Origin: Parelaphostrongylus tenuis | Lineage: Eukaryota > Nematoda > Chromadorea > Rhabditida > Metastrongylidae | DNA: 64,000 bases | Reading direction: 5' to 3' | Assembly (NCBI GenBank): GCA_019055375.1 | Contig: JAHQIW010000094.1 | Location: 80,643-144,642, forward strand | In this document: piece after piece, positions 1-12,000 of the stretch | Layout: each line of letters begins with the position of its first letter | How positions within the stretch are numbered: position 1 is the first letter of the stretch | Notes under the pieces: generated by a model | The model's database searches: none | Seen by the model: the letters and a program-made list of their open reading frames with translations, nothing else | What the model was told of the DNA's origin: nothing | Translations under genes and position numbers: made by a program

Positions 1-200
1 TTAGAAAACATGCAGAAGTTCTTGGTACGAAGATACCGGCAGGGTTGAGAAACTTGGACAGTTGGAAAAGCTCAAAAACCGAATGTTGCATCAATTGAAT
101 GATCTGTCTGCGCGATAACACATGACTACAGGTTGCCCTGTCTGCAGTCAAGAGGGTATTGAAAGTTGGGCAGGAATTTTCGTCTAGAAGCTCTCTACAA

Positions 201-426
201 ATTGATGTAGAGCAATGTGCAAAACTTTCGCGTCAGGCGGGACTAGAACCCGCACCAGGTCGTTGACGGCTGGCGGCTGGCAGTTATGTGCGCTGGAGCG
301 TAGAAAGAACGATGTGTAAAATGGGCTTTAGCAGTGTAACGGATAGAGCACGCATTTCCGGAAAAAATGAGGTGCGGGTTCTAGTCCCGCCTGACGCGAA
401 AGTCTTGCACATTGCTCTACATCAAT
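201..426. repeat. Palindromic element with tRNA-like arms (family T, copy 1)
   Basis: Two arms of about 55 bases (201-255 and 371-426) are near-perfect reverse complements. The right arm holds a B-box-like GGTTCTAGTCC inside a T-arm-like hairpin, and the sequence before it (around 331-345) resembles a tRNA A box followed by GGATAGAGCACGC. The same outer arm sequence recurs at 15197-15304 and 41541-41790. A short hairpin, accgctaaaagcggt, lies just downstream (about 453-467) and also follows the copies at 41.8 kb. It looks like a non-autonomous foldback element built from two head-to-head tRNA-like heads. It is not a functional tRNA: the cloverleaf is incomplete. Confidence 0.6.
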
Positions 427-2360
427 GGGTATATATTTGAAACATCATACCACCGCTAAAAGCGGTTAAATAAAACAAATATTATTTACAAATTATTTAC
501 TTGAATAACTGTATGGCCCGCCTTTAGCGGTAGTGCGAGGCCCTGCATAAATTATGATCGTTTCTCGCTCCCGCAAATATCGTCCACGGTGTTAAAACGC
601 TCATATAAAGAGTGATACCTCTATCTTTGTTATTACATTGTAGCAGCGAAAATCGGCTTATGTTTCACACTTAGTTTTCTTTGCTTGCTTAACTACGGCC
701 CGTGAATGACACTTTCCTAAACTTTTGGTGGTTATTCGATAGCTTGAATCCAGCCCATCCTGAAGTTAAAATTGGATTTTTTGAAGGGATTCAAGCGCTT
801 TAAGAGCGAAAAGAAGGTTATGTTAAGCGCTCGAACTACTTAGTCTGTTGCTTTGACTATATAACGGGTTCATTGCTACATATAGGTATACAAAGTATAT
901 GAAGAACAAAAATGCCGTGTATTCTTCGACTCAGTAAGTTTAGGAGATTTGAGAGATTCATTCACTGTTGACTTTTGGCATTCCAACAAAATCGGCTGTT
1001 TTCCAATCAATTACAGCACTCTGTCAAATTTGATGTGGTTTGTACTGTGAACAGAAATTCGCCATTTATGAATGATATACTTAACTTTGAGTCTTAAGTA
1101 AGAGCTTTCATATCTTTCCGCACTCTTGATAATATTTTATATGAAGAAACTTATATCATTTCAAAATCAAGTTTTCTCAGAGACACCATAAGCAATTTCC
1201 TGACAAGATATGGGATTTTTTTCCTGTAAAATGGGTGAAGTGATATGCATAGAAATCTTCAAATTTTCCCTTATTCTTTTCTACAGCGACATATCACTAA
1301 CAGTGTATTTGGAGAAAATTGGATCCATTAGATAAAGATATTCATAAAATGAAAGATTCGCCCACATAGCTGCTTCCCTGCCATATATCTGACACATCTT
1401 TCCAAGCTTTCCAAGTACAATTTCCTTTATTGTTACATAGTAGATCCTATAAACGCCATAGTGTTCATATATGGTTGGACAGCCTTTCGATTTCGCTTTT
1501 TGAAATCTCTTTATTATACCTCTACAACTTACTTTTTTCTATACGTTTTCAAATACTACTCTTTTTAAAACTCTTTTGGAAATCCACTGGACCCCTATTC
1601 TCTCACGTTATACTAGATGTAGACTGATTCCATTGCTTTTGAATACTGCAACCCTCTAACAGACTCCTATAGCGTGGTTCGAAATATGTTAAGAGTGGAG
1701 TTCTTACAGCTCACCAGAGTAAAGCCAGTAGTCCGCCCCTTCCTAGATCATGTCGATAAGAAACCTCATCCCACAATATTTTACCTCATCACAGTCGCCA
1801 CGAGCAAATCAGCATTCTTAACTGCGATTTGAAGAGCTTGGTCCACGACACGATCACCGTTTTCAAGAGTGGGGTGTTCCATAATTTTGCTGGATGTTCG
1901 GTTGAAGGAAAAAATCCAAGGGATCAGCGCCACTTTGATAAAGACATGATCAAAACAAGTCGAAATTCCTTACAATGTGTAGATGCAGATGACTTTTCTG
2001 TTGATGAATTAGTAGACCCTTAGTATGGATATTTCAGTGAGCACGATTACTCCAGGGGAAGGAAATCTAATTCAAGTAACAATTACTGATCGAATGAAAA
2101 CTTTGTGGGTAGACTGTTACCCTAATCCAAGTCGGACAGCTGCAGTGATAAGGTCTACAAACAACTACCAGACAGTTTTAAGAAGTTCTGTGTCTTATTT
2201 TCGCGTTTTCCATACAAGTAGGCCCATTGTTAGTCCAGTTGAGTCAGATGCACTGTAATGTAGAGTGTGTAATTTGCATGTGTCTTAAATGAATTCTTCA
2301 AAAACAATTAATATTTTCATCTTCAACTGCTTTTCTAGACTGTGCTCAGAACAGTATAGT
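427..2360. other. No supported gene or repeat
   Basis: This is AT-rich sequence with only short chance reading frames. I see no splice-flanked coding segment, no RNA gene and no recognisable element after the family T copy ends. Confidence 0.5.
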
Positions 2361-2364
2361 CTAC

Positions 2365-2560
2365 TAACGTATTTTGAGCCTTTTATGAGGCCTTTTGTGG
2401 GCAATTATACAGTACAAGACACGTGTTGCGATGAACCCTCACATATAAAGAAATAGACGACGTACACGTTACAATGCAGCGTGTGAAGTGAAAATTTGAC
2501 TTTACACATCACAGAGTTAAAATATCACTACAGTCCAGAGTGACAAGATCACCGGGCATT
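2365..2560 (-). repeat. Relic of hammerhead-carrying family B (hammerhead part lost)
   Basis: The stretch starting cgtattttgagcctttta matches the start of the minus-strand family B copies at 28755 and 50085. It is followed by the 'catataaagaaatagacgac...gttac' segment found in family B at 50290. The ribozyme core expected near 2410-2450 is not recognisable. Confidence 0.4.
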
Positions 2561-2699
2561 GTAGTGATTAGCAGTCTTTTGCTCACGGCTGCTAAATTTA
2601 ATGCCCCCATATTCGACTTTTTTGAGAACTTTCTCAAAATAATATAATGTGACAATGTATATTTGAGCCTTTCATGAGCTCTTTTTCCTACTAACGTCT

Positions 2700-4120
2700 T
2701 CATTGCAAGCAATAGTCATAATTGTTATTCGTTATCAAGACTGCATTCTTGTAACTAGTATACAGATTACGATAATAAAGTTCCATCTGCAATTTCATGC
2801 TTGAACCATAAAGATATGCAATTAGTTCACTACAGCTCTGTTTACACATTAACTTTTTCTGATTTTGTGCCTTGCTTGAAAGTTACCGACTCATTCACAC
2901 GGACACTACATATTGCGACGCGTCAACTGCGAAAGCCAGATGAAATACATAAAAATACTGTTTGTAGATTGATTCTCAGACGATACGTTCTTTTCCGCAG
3001 CTACTAAATTGCCCATTAGAGAAACTATATCCAAAACTAATTCGCTGAAATCATCTATTGAAACTAATCAATGAAGAGTTGATAAGCTTTAGGAACACAC
3101 AATCCATGTCGCGAGCCTTTCACAGCTCCAGTAGATGATTTCTTAGAAGATACGTTCCTTTCCGCGACTTCTATTTACAGTAAACTATGAGAGACAATGA
3201 CCACAGATTTGAGATGACCTCGTTCATGCTAAAGAAATAGGCACCAAGGTTGAAGGACTTACCGAGACGTTAAGCCAGTTTCATAGAAGGCTAGAACCAA
3301 GACGAGATACGACATTGAAAAGTTTGAAGACTACTGACTATGCAATATTGCCACCACCGACCATATCAGGTTTTTGATAAAAACTAGTTCATTCTTTTGA
3401 ACGGTCAATCCAGCTGTTACGCATTTCGTCACGCAGCATTTATAATTATAATTAAAAATTCCATACGTGACGGTTTAAGGCACCAGCTATGTAAAACTTA
3501 TCGTAGGCTATGAAGAAACTATTTTTGCTATGATTTAATCGGCAGCAAATCGTGATATTGAAGGAGAAGTCCAACATCATGAAGGCTTAAAAGGAACATT
3601 TGGCAGGTACTGGAAACTGCATGCATTCCAGAATGTTCAAGTTTACATTACTAGCGTTTCTGGGACAGCTATTGAATATTTGCTTTATTTATCTATGAAA
3701 GTTTCGAAAAATTTTCCAATTTATCTCAGCTGATTCGTCCTGGTCATTCCAATAGTGGAACTATAGCGTCAAATGCACCACCGACGACAGCGGTGATATT
3801 CATCAACTGTTCAAGGGCACCATTTAGTACTGCATTCAGAGAAATAGCGCTAGAAGAGCATAGCAATTTAAGGTAGTTCCTGAAGAAAAACTAATTGAAA
3901 TCGTGGAGGGGATTTTGAGATTCAAGTGAGGATCAAACAAGCGTCGTAATTCTGCAATGAAGAAAAGAACTTTTGAGGTCGCTTGTAGCAGGAGGGCTAG
4001 TGAAGATCGGCGAAGTGCAGGATTTCACGCGCCAATGTCTTCGCGTATAAATTTGTTGGTATGCCGTCTTTATTTCCGAACAAGTCCTTTATTTAGACTT
4101 CAGATTTGGTTTTTTTTTCT
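2700..4120. other. No supported gene
   Basis: Only short chance frames are present. No conserved domain, repeat or RNA could be supported here. Confidence 0.45.
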
Positions 4121-4125
4121 TTAAG

Positions 4126-4777
4126 CCAAACACGAGGTGTTACATTAAACTTTATTTGACAAATGACGTTTTGGCAGTCCGCCTTCTTCAGAGCCTGGAA
4201 AGTTCAAATTGTTCGCAATCAAATATGCCAGATACCTCCACTACTCCTTTAGAATAAATCACCAGACCTAGATTTCAATCTCATCGAGCACAAAATCAAC
4301 TCTCAACAAACTCACCGCTTTTATATGTGTTCCACTTAATGATCTAGGTGGTGATCACCGGAAGGAGATCACATAGGCTCGTAATGCACCCTACCCATCA
4401 ATACAATAGTCTTATATACTGACTCAAATCATGAGTGACAACAAGACATTCCTCCCTGCGGTTATGGTTGGATTGGTCGTATTAATGCGAAACGCTTCCA
4501 AGATCTTTCGCGCTGATGTTTTTTGTTCCTGCGCAAGGATGGTGACTTCAATCTCGCAATTAACTCCGTCGTGTTTCTGTTCTCTATGCATCCCTAGCGG
4601 GGTGTTCCGTCTATTAAGACGTTTGTCAGCTAGGTGTTCTTCTATGCGGGCATAGAGCGGCCTACCCTTTTCGCCAATATATTTACCACTACACACTATG
4701 CAAGAGATTAGGTAGACTGTACCTACGCTCATGCAATCACCGTCTCTGCCGTTAGGACATATTTTACAATCTTTCAT
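4126..4777 (-). mobile_element. Penelope-like element 3' end (GIY-YIG segment)
   Basis: The minus strand encodes a 117-codon frame (4424-4777) with cysteine-containing KDCKICPNGRDGDC, then the GIY-YIG core VYLISC...KYIGEKGRPLYARIEEH (Tyr22, Tyr33-Ile-Gly, Arg44, Glu46/47). This is the C-terminal endonuclease type found in Penelope-like retroelements. The same protein recurs at 24383-24847. After the stop, a noncoding tail of about 300 bases runs to an end at about 4126 (cacctcgtgtttggcttaaag in minus sense). It carries a CTGAAGA...AAAACGTC motif that resembles a decayed hammerhead core. The reverse transcriptase body is missing, so the copy is 5'-truncated and dead. Confidence 0.75.
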
Positions 4778-4789
4778 TATTCAGAGACG

Positions 4790-5500
4790 GTATTGTAAGC
4801 AATTGCAATAGAGTTCGTATATGTGACTAACGTTTCGGCAGCTGCGCCTTCGTCAGAGCCTGAAGAGCCCAGTTGACGTGCGATCCACATAGATGAAATT
4901 TTTGACAACCAAATAAGGTGAAGCCTGAATGATAACGTACAAGATAAAGCGTATTGTAATGAGCTATCGTTAATACTCGCCTAATTTTGTTGTTGTGTTT
5001 GTTGTTCACTAGTCAATATGTGGACCAGTCGCTTCGAGTATTACATAGGTGAAGAAAAATATGTTTGCCCCGGATCCACAAAAATCCATTCGAGATATGG
5101 AGCGAAATCACGAGTATCACAGAACATTCATTTTCTCGATTCATACATGGATCGTTAGTATAAGTCCAAATGATTTGAGGATTTTGCGCAGAAGTTTTTC
5201 GTTCCTGTTAGAGGATGGATGTTTCTACTTCAAAGTTCACCTCCTTACGCATGTGCATCCTATACATACCTAGTGGTGTTTTTAGATTAATTTCATCCTT
5301 GTTGTCTAAGTGCTCTTTGATAGGATACAAATAAGCCGTTCCGTTTCCCCTATATATTCGCCGCTTCTGGTTTTACAAGATATTAGACACACTATACCAA
5401 TGCTCATGCAATCACTTACCCGCGAGATACCGAAACATAGCTGGCTTCCGTTCTTAAACGTTAAATTAATTTATCCGATAGCAGCTACATCACGAAGTGG
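4790..5500 (-). mobile_element. Old Penelope-like relic, minus-strand arm of an inverted pair
   Basis: In minus sense, 5300-5425 reads DCMSIGIVCLISCKT...GEYIGETER, a decayed GIY-YIG segment with stops around it. The outer part (4830-5090) is repeated in inverted orientation at 6520-6840, including the gtttgccccggatccacaaaa block (5059-5079) against its partner at about 6536-6556. The motif CTGACGAAGG...GCCGAAACGT sits at 4829-4858 in minus sense. Confidence 0.55.
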
Positions 5501-5509
5501 TGCCGAATG

Positions 5510-6560
5510 CCTCGTTGCAAGAATATCTTGGTTCATACCTCTCCTCTCACCCCCACATACAAAAAGACGTTTTCTAAAAACATTTTCCGCGTAGCACGTG
5601 GTGCATATACCGGAAGGAAGCAGAAAATAGAATCCTTAGAATTGAGTTCGGATATAGCTATTTCTAACGGCTATGAAACTGTAGCTCTTTGGTATAAGCT
5701 TAAAGGGAATGACGAGCCTCCAAAAGATGATTCCAACGAAAGCAAAATCCCGTTAATTTTTCCTTTCTTCTCAAGCGAAATAAATACATCTAATAATTTT
5801 TTTTTTGAGCCATGTATGTGGTCTTTTATAGGGTAGCTTATAGAGCCCGCTACAAGTGTTTCGGCCGTGACAGCCTCGTCAGTAGAGTAGTACCCTTCGT
5901 CTTTATTTTCGCATTTTTCGTACCCTGTACGGATATACCTATAAGTTTGCCCAATAAAGACCTCACGCATGCCTCAAAAAATGATAAACAGGAATACTGG
6001 AATTTGAGCGTGTCTAACGAAAACACTCGAAAAGAAAGAAGTAAATATAGCTATGAAACGTTGCTTGAAAAGGGCAGACTTAGAGAAAGAGGTAACGATT
6101 ATTGAAATACCACCGAATCATCTAAGGAACTAACTAGTTCGCAAGCGCTCATGCGACCATCGATGTAAAACTGAAGAGTGAAAATATGTCCCAACGGTAG
6201 AGACGGTAATTGCACGAGCATATGATGCAGTAATCTCTTGTAAAATTTGCACGGCAAGTATATCGGAGAAACGCGAAAGCTTTTCTATGTCCCTATTAAA
6301 GAACACCTAGACCGATAGTTATATGATTAATCTAGTAGCACCACTAGGTACGCACAGAGCTCAGACGAACAAGGAGGTGAACTTTTAAGTAGAAATATCC
6401 ATCCTCTCACAGGAATGAAAAAGTTCAGCGCGTAAATCCTTGAAGTATTTGGATTTATACTGAAAATTTGAATATGAATCGGAAAGATGAATGCCTTGTC
6501 ATCACCCGTGACTTCGCTCCATATTGAATAAAATTTTGTGGATCCGGGACAAACACATTG
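5510..6560 (+). mobile_element. Old Penelope-like relic, plus-strand arm, interrupted
   Basis: The plus frame at 5535-5805 encodes a segment matching the protein upstream of GIY-YIG in the 24.4 kb copy (TYKKTFSKNIFRVA; AISNGYET; PLIFPFFSSEI). The match breaks at about 5805 and resumes at about 5990-6100 (ETLLEKGRLRE), then continues through decayed KICPNGRDGNC (6185) and KYIGETRK (6255) to the tail at about 6560. The 180-base interruption contains a hammerhead-like motif, so a hammerhead element probably inserted into this PLE. Stops and frameshifts make it a fossil. Confidence 0.6.
5830..5895 (-). ncRNA. Hammerhead-like motif inside PLE relic
   Basis: In minus sense it shows CTGACGA, a GGCT/GGCC stem II with a GTCAC loop, CGAAAC, then a 3-bp ACA/TGT stem III followed by A at the cleavage position. 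An outer GGGTA/TACCC pairing closes the domain, but the inner stem I does not pair. It is probably inactive. Confidence 0.4.
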
Positions 6561-6840
6561 CTTCTCGCCCTCGGTGCGGCTGGTCTACATATTGATTAGT
6601 GGGTTAGTAAATAAACAAAACAACAAAATACGCTGAGTGTTTATTGATAGCTCATCACTCTAAGCCTTATATTCCACGCTTTCGTTCAGGTTTCATCTTA
6701 TTTAGTTGCCGAAATTTTCATCTGTGTGGATCGCATGTCAGTTGTCTTTCAGGATCTGACGAAGGGGAGAATTCCGAAACGTTAGCCACGGATACGAACT
6801 CTGTTGTACTATTTTGTACAAAGTAAACGTGTAATAACAA
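6560..6840 (+). repeat. PLE-associated terminal sequence, inverted partner of 4830-5060
   Basis: Contains ctgacgaaggg...ccgaaacgtta (6757-6783) and is the reverse complement of the 4.83-5.06 kb region. It is followed downstream (6893-6917) by gatagtcggtcttgggaat, which also flanks the PLE end at 25.36 kb. Confidence 0.5.
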
Positions 6841-8140
6841 CCTCTTGTTTGCTGAAAAAGGATGGTTATAGGATTATTGAATCAATGCCGTGGTTGATCG
6901 ATAGTCGGTCTTGGGAATATAATCTAATAATGAATTAATATATGCTTACTGCGCACTCTTTTTTCGTGGCGGAGAACGATACGGAACACAATGAAAAGGA
7001 TGCTGGAATATGAACAATCCTCGGAGCCTCCAGTAAGTTTCCTACGAGATTGCCTTTACTGGGGGCCGTGATCATATCATCGGCTCACGTGATCCTTTGA
7101 TTTACCTCTCTCTGCCAAGTTTCAGTTTTATCGATGCATTCAGCAACAACTCGTTAAGGGAGACAATGAAAAGCACAAGTCGAACGTTTCTTGATGACGT
7201 GAGTGACAGTTTAGTGCCACATGGGTCTGAGATTATGAAAGAGTAGCTGCTGTAGACAGTTGTGGTGTTTTTTTTTTTTGAGACCAATTTTTTTTAGAAC
7301 TCGTTAATGATCATTACTCGTTGTCCTGTTTATGGTAAAGAACACGGTTGTTCACGAAAAGATCTATTCAGTGCAACATTGGCTGATGTTTTAGCACTTT
7401 TACATTTGTTGATGCATAGAAAGGGCAAAATGTCATGCAGTCTGCATACTCAAATATTTCTGTGTTCTGAGCAAAAAATTTAACACACGTATTTCTATCG
7501 CATAGTAAACAACTCTTACCAATACTCACCGTCCTAACTTTATTTCCTCCTTATTCTTCATTTTAATCTCAGAATGTTGCGCATAATATAACGATAAGAG
7601 TGCTGAGATATGTAAAACACGAACTGAGGTGGCTTTGAGCCCTCCATTACCCTTTCCAACGATGACTACCATTTATTTCAACTCGCACTCCCTAGATTAA
7701 TAACGTTTACGGGTGATTGCTCACAGAAACCGAAAAGAATGGAGCACGATCAACAGAAAACAGTACGAAAGCCTTAATAAAGCAGTGCAAAATTTAGTGA
7801 CCTCTAAAAACGAAAACAGCATGTCAAAGTCACTTCAGGTTCGAAGTTCAGTTCGGTAACTCAGCATTCTTGCGATTGAGGTAAACGTTCTGTTCCGTAC
7901 AATTTTTTCAATTATTTGATAGAGAGCAGCTCTGCAGAGTCCTACATGGATCAGAATGTGTCCAGCCCAAAGCAAGAAGAAGCATGTTGGAGTATAATGC
8001 GTGGTCACGCGTGGTCACAAGACTTGTCTTTGAAGGAAAGCGAAACCACCGAAACGTCAGCCCATGTGAATTGAAAGTATGTTAAGCTTTCTGCTGACTC
8101 GACATAAAAAATATTGAATTTCTAAACAATTCAATGGATG
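6841..8140. other. No gene; one possible decayed PLE end
   Basis: No coding region is visible. At about 8030-8070 the sequence aaagcgaaaccaccgaaacg plus tcagccc loosely resembles the PLE terminal motif seen at 25.27 kb. The remainder is AT-rich with no recognised content. Confidence 0.35.
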
Positions 8141-8149
8141 ACAGAAAGT

Positions 8150-8512
8150 AGGTCTTAATGATGATTTCTCTGTGCCGCCCATTTCTTTGAATTTTTTGTA
8201 TCAAAAATGCTTCAAGATTTAACGGTAATATTCTAAGGTAGAAAGATTTCTCAGTGTTCACAAAACTCTGTCCTATGTGCTATTTCAAAAAAAAAAAGAT
8301 TGCATCAACTCCGAGCATTGGATGACAACGTTTTTAGCACTAGAAGAATAGGATTTGAGTTGATGAGGTTCTTTTCTGTTTCTGACAGATAGTAGTTTTT
8401 GATAATGATTTCTCTGTGCTGCCCATTTCTTTGAATTTTTTTGCTCATGAAAACTACTTCATAATTTAACGTCATATTCTAAGGTAGAAAGATTTCTCAG
8501 TGTTCACACAAA
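8150..8512 (+). repeat. Direct repeat pair of about 115 bp
   Basis: Two copies (about 8158-8270 and 8402-8508) share gatgatttctctgtgc, gcccatttctttgaattttt and tattctaaggtagaaagat. They are separated by about 130 bases and are not coding. Their origin is unknown. Confidence 0.6.
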
Positions 8513-9235
8513 AATGTTCTTCAAATAATGTGTTATACAGCAGTAAAGTACTCTCACATTTATGGTTTCCAACGAGACTAAATCGTGTTAACACCATGAT
8601 ATACAATTCACAATTTCCTTCGAAACCTACTATTCTCATCATTTTAACCAAATCCTTATGCCCGATGGTCCGATTTCTTCACAAAAGACGTAGAAAAAAG
8701 ATATGATGCTTAGCGAATCTCTAGAGCGAAGACGACCCCCGAGGCCACTCTCGCACGCGATAGGGGATAAATAGGAGTGTTGCTGGTGCCCGCTTGAGTC
8801 ACTCAAAGATCAAGATGGCAGGTGATGCAGGTGACAGGTGTTCCTTAATGATATAAGTCTTATATAATTGGAAATTTGTTGACTTGCTCACTTTGAGATC
8901 GCTTCACAACTGATTTACTTGCTCTTTGCCCTCCTTATCCTCCATATAATGAATGCCTTGTTCATAAAGTTTCATATACTGGCTAGTAAATATAAATAGG
9001 GACCACGCTGGAGTAGAAATTTGTGCTTTTTCCTCTTTTCGTTCAATCCAATTAACCATAGTGGGTGACAAAACATATAAAGAGTGCGCGAGAAGATCTG
9101 TCAGTTCTGTATTTGTTAATCTTAGCACTGGTATAACTTTTTATTGATTCTTATAATTTTATTGAGTTCTTTGTTCAATTTCGATCTAGAATCTGTTTTT
9201 ATTCATTTGTCCATTTCCAGTTATGCTAAAGTTCA
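8513..9235. other. No supported gene
   Basis: Only chance reading frames are present, and nothing recognisable. Confidence 0.4.
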
Positions 9236-9239
9236 TGGG

Positions 9240-10240
9240 TCGTAAAATTTAGTATCGCAGTAGTTGAGTTGAGTGAAAAGGAGAATGAATACGGTTGACA
9301 TTGGTAAAATGATTGGTTTCAACCCAAGAAGTGTTTACAGAGGTGTGAAACGTTTCAGAGGAAGCGATCGCTCCAAAAGATCGTCCGACTATCTCGTTTA
9401 CGCCGAGTACATTTAGAAGATGTGTTGCCAACATCAATGAAATCCGGAAAGTTTGATGCTAAAAATGGCGTGAGAAGCGCGGGATCAACGAATGGAGTGT
9501 CCGAAACATTGTTGAAGTATGAGCTAAAATAGCGCAGCTACAACAGCGTCTGTGTTCACTTTTTGGACAAAAACATGAAAGAGAAACGACTTTCAGAGGC
9601 TCGGCGAATGATTCCTCCGGCGAGGTGGTGCTTGTTTTTGAAGGTGCTTTCTAAGAATGAGAAAATACCGTCACAAAACCACTCCAAATCGCCACAATCG
9701 ATCAACTACTCAGGAAAGGTACAGATGTCGCCGTAGCAAAGGATCATAGGCTTCAGTCATTTACCGGCCTCTGTGATGGTTTGGGCCGGCATTTGCGCCA
9801 CCGAGATGGCGTCGTTGGCCTTCATCAAGGAAAATGTTGAAATCATCTCTGCCACTTATCAGCAAGAAGTTTTACGGGACGTTCTCGACTCTTGGACTAC
9901 TCAGCACTTTTGTGCCAACAATTTACGCTTCAACAGGACTGAGTTCCTTTGCATTCGGACCGCTCAACATTTTCCATCTGCCAAGAGCAGTTTCCAAGCA
10001 TCTGGGGAAGCGTCATTTGGTCATCAAACCTGCTGGATCCTAACCTAATGGATTACTCCGAATAGTTCATAATGGAGGAAAAAGTCTCGGCTACTCATTA
10101 CACCCTCGCGCTCAAAACGGCTTTGACATTCTTGTAAGGCAATGATGGAAACGTGTGCCGAGCATAGTTGAAAATTTTCGCAAGCGACTTCGTAAATGTA
10201 TGTAGGCCAAAGGAGGCAGTTTTGAAGAGTTGATACAAAT
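9240..10240 (+). pseudogene. Mariner-type transposase relic
   Basis: The plus strand reads in broken frames as a mariner-superfamily transposase. At about 9310-9410 there is an HTH-like stretch (IGFNPRSVYRGVKRFRG). At about 9770-9840 comes SVMVWAGICATEM...FIKENVEI, the usual VMVWAGI...FI block. A 'LQQD' block at 9930 is interrupted by TGA right after the Asp. At about 10020-10090 comes SSNLLDPNLMDYSE, in place of the usual S-P-D-L-N-P-M-D-Y, followed by MEEKV. Many stops and frameshifts show that it is inactive. No terminal inverted repeats were identified by eye. Confidence 0.7.
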
Positions 10241-11925
10241 TACTGTGTTATTGTTGTACTTGTAGATCTAGTGAACGTAATTTTTTTAATTGAATGAATT
10301 TATTTACTCATGCAGTATACCTTGCTATTAAAATATTTGAGGAAGTTGACAGGGTTTTCTTTGCTTCATATGTCCATTCACTTTTGTTCATCACTACCCG
10401 TCTTAACATAGCTTCGCGGATCTCAGCACTTTTCGCAAACACCTTGTTTCCTAGCACGCATCATCTATTTGCGAGCTTTTCGGTTGAACGTTCGGCTTTT
10501 CCTTGAGAATTGTCTTCTTTATTCATAAATATAATCAAAGACTGATATATAGCTTCTTCCCAGAGTTCTGTGATAGTCATGTTGTAGCGCTTCCACTTAG
10601 GCTGAATGGTGTTGACTGTTTCCAAGAAGATATAATATCAATTTGCTCTTTGTTCGTGAGTTAGGTGCTTGTTATTTTTAGTGTGAAACCTTGTTATTTT
10701 TAGTGCGAGGTCATGTCGTCACTGTATTCGCGATACACGTCATCTCTGCCACTGCTCCATCTAATGAAGAGATCACTTCCTACGTAGCCAAATACAGCAC
10801 TTCAAAACCGTTCATGATTATGTAACATTTGCTTTTAATATCGTGATTAGATCATAACCCCGTGAAATCTCTATTATCATCTGTCATTCACCAGATCTGC
10901 TCCGTAGTCCTTCTCGCTCAAATGGTGTAAAAGGCACTAAACCTTCTGTGTGCGACAAGGCCACGGCGTTGGCCCTGCAACGCCACTGCGCGCGGTGAAG
11001 AGCAGTCCGTAGCGGCAGTCCGTAGCGGGAAGTGGTTAGTGATGCCGGCCATCGGGAAGGAGGTGTCTGGTTTAGTCACCTCCCACGACGCGGTAAGCAG
11101 TTTCTTTGGAACTGTCTAATATTGATGGCTCTTCTACGAATGTAATTATCATGGCAATAAAGCGCTCGGTTGTCCAATATTTCATTACTTTTTAACACGC
11201 AATCCAAATCGATGGGCAACAACGAAACCAGAACGCCAATGGCGCAAAACTGACTTCATCCACTTCTATACAATTTCCTTGCGAAAAGTCGTACACTGCT
11301 TGAAATACGCTTTCGAATTGATTTTTACTACATTGTCGGAAAAAATGCGAAAAAAATTGGACATGAGTTGTTACTTCATGGATCAATGTTTCCTATCAAA
11401 AGGTTGTGGAATGTTGAACAGTTGAGGAATTCTCTTCATAATATTTACATCTATAACCTGCAATACTGATCGACACCAAAAGAGCTCCTGTTACGTGTCG
11501 TGAAGACGGATCGAGCCAGTAACCTTGTTCCCATGGCCGACAACGACCCACTCGGCATGAAGGATTGGCCGACCCCACGTACAGCGAAGGTGAGCTAGCG
11601 CCGTAGCCCTATTGTATCCAAAAGATTAAGTCGATGTGTGGAGCGTGCCAATAATATGTTTCATAGCAACAAAAGAACTTCTCCTGGCGAGGTAGATTAA
11701 GTCTACTGCTGCCAGAACGAATTGGTAAAAATGCTGGGCTTGAGAGATGTCATCGCAGCAATAAACCCTTTGGTCTATACTTTTTAATCTGACATTTGAA
11801 AGCATCTTATCTATGGTCAGGATATAACAGTACAGATTTGAACAGCGACCTTCGTCACAGTTTCGCACCTGATAAAGAGAGTGAACTTCGTTTTGAATAG
11901 TCATTAACAAAAACCACGTATTTTT
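10241..11925. other. No supported gene; GC-rich patch at 10920-11100
   Basis: This is mostly AT-rich noncoding sequence. A GC-rich patch (10920-11100) contains the tandem tccgtagcggcagtccgtag motif and differs in base composition from its surroundings. It may be a retroelement fragment, but I could not place it. A second patch at 11500-11610 is also GC-rich. Confidence 0.35.
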
Positions 11926-11928
11926 CAG
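11921..11928 (+). promoter_or_regulatory. Possible trans-splice acceptor of receptor copy 1
   Basis: The tttttcag sequence ends three bases before the ATA that aligns with the copy 2 start codon. Nematode genes commonly receive a spliced leader at such a site just upstream of the start. No upstream coding exon is visible. Confidence 0.4.
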
Positions 11929-11931
11929 AGA

Positions 11932-12000
11932 ATATCCCTGTCAAGCAAATCACCTCATATTCACATGGAAAACTTTGTCGTATCGGTGATCATGGCCGTT
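11932..12000 (+). pseudogene. Copy 1 exon 1 (N-terminus, start of TM1)
   Basis: The in-frame segment ends MENFVVSVIMAV and is followed by the donor gtgagc at 12001. It aligns codon for codon with copy 2 exon 1 (31131-31199, ending ENIAVSTIMAV). The copy 2 ATG falls on ATA at 11932, and the first ATG in copy 1 is at 11965, 11 codons later. If translation starts there, the extracellular N-terminus is nearly gone. Confidence 0.75.
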
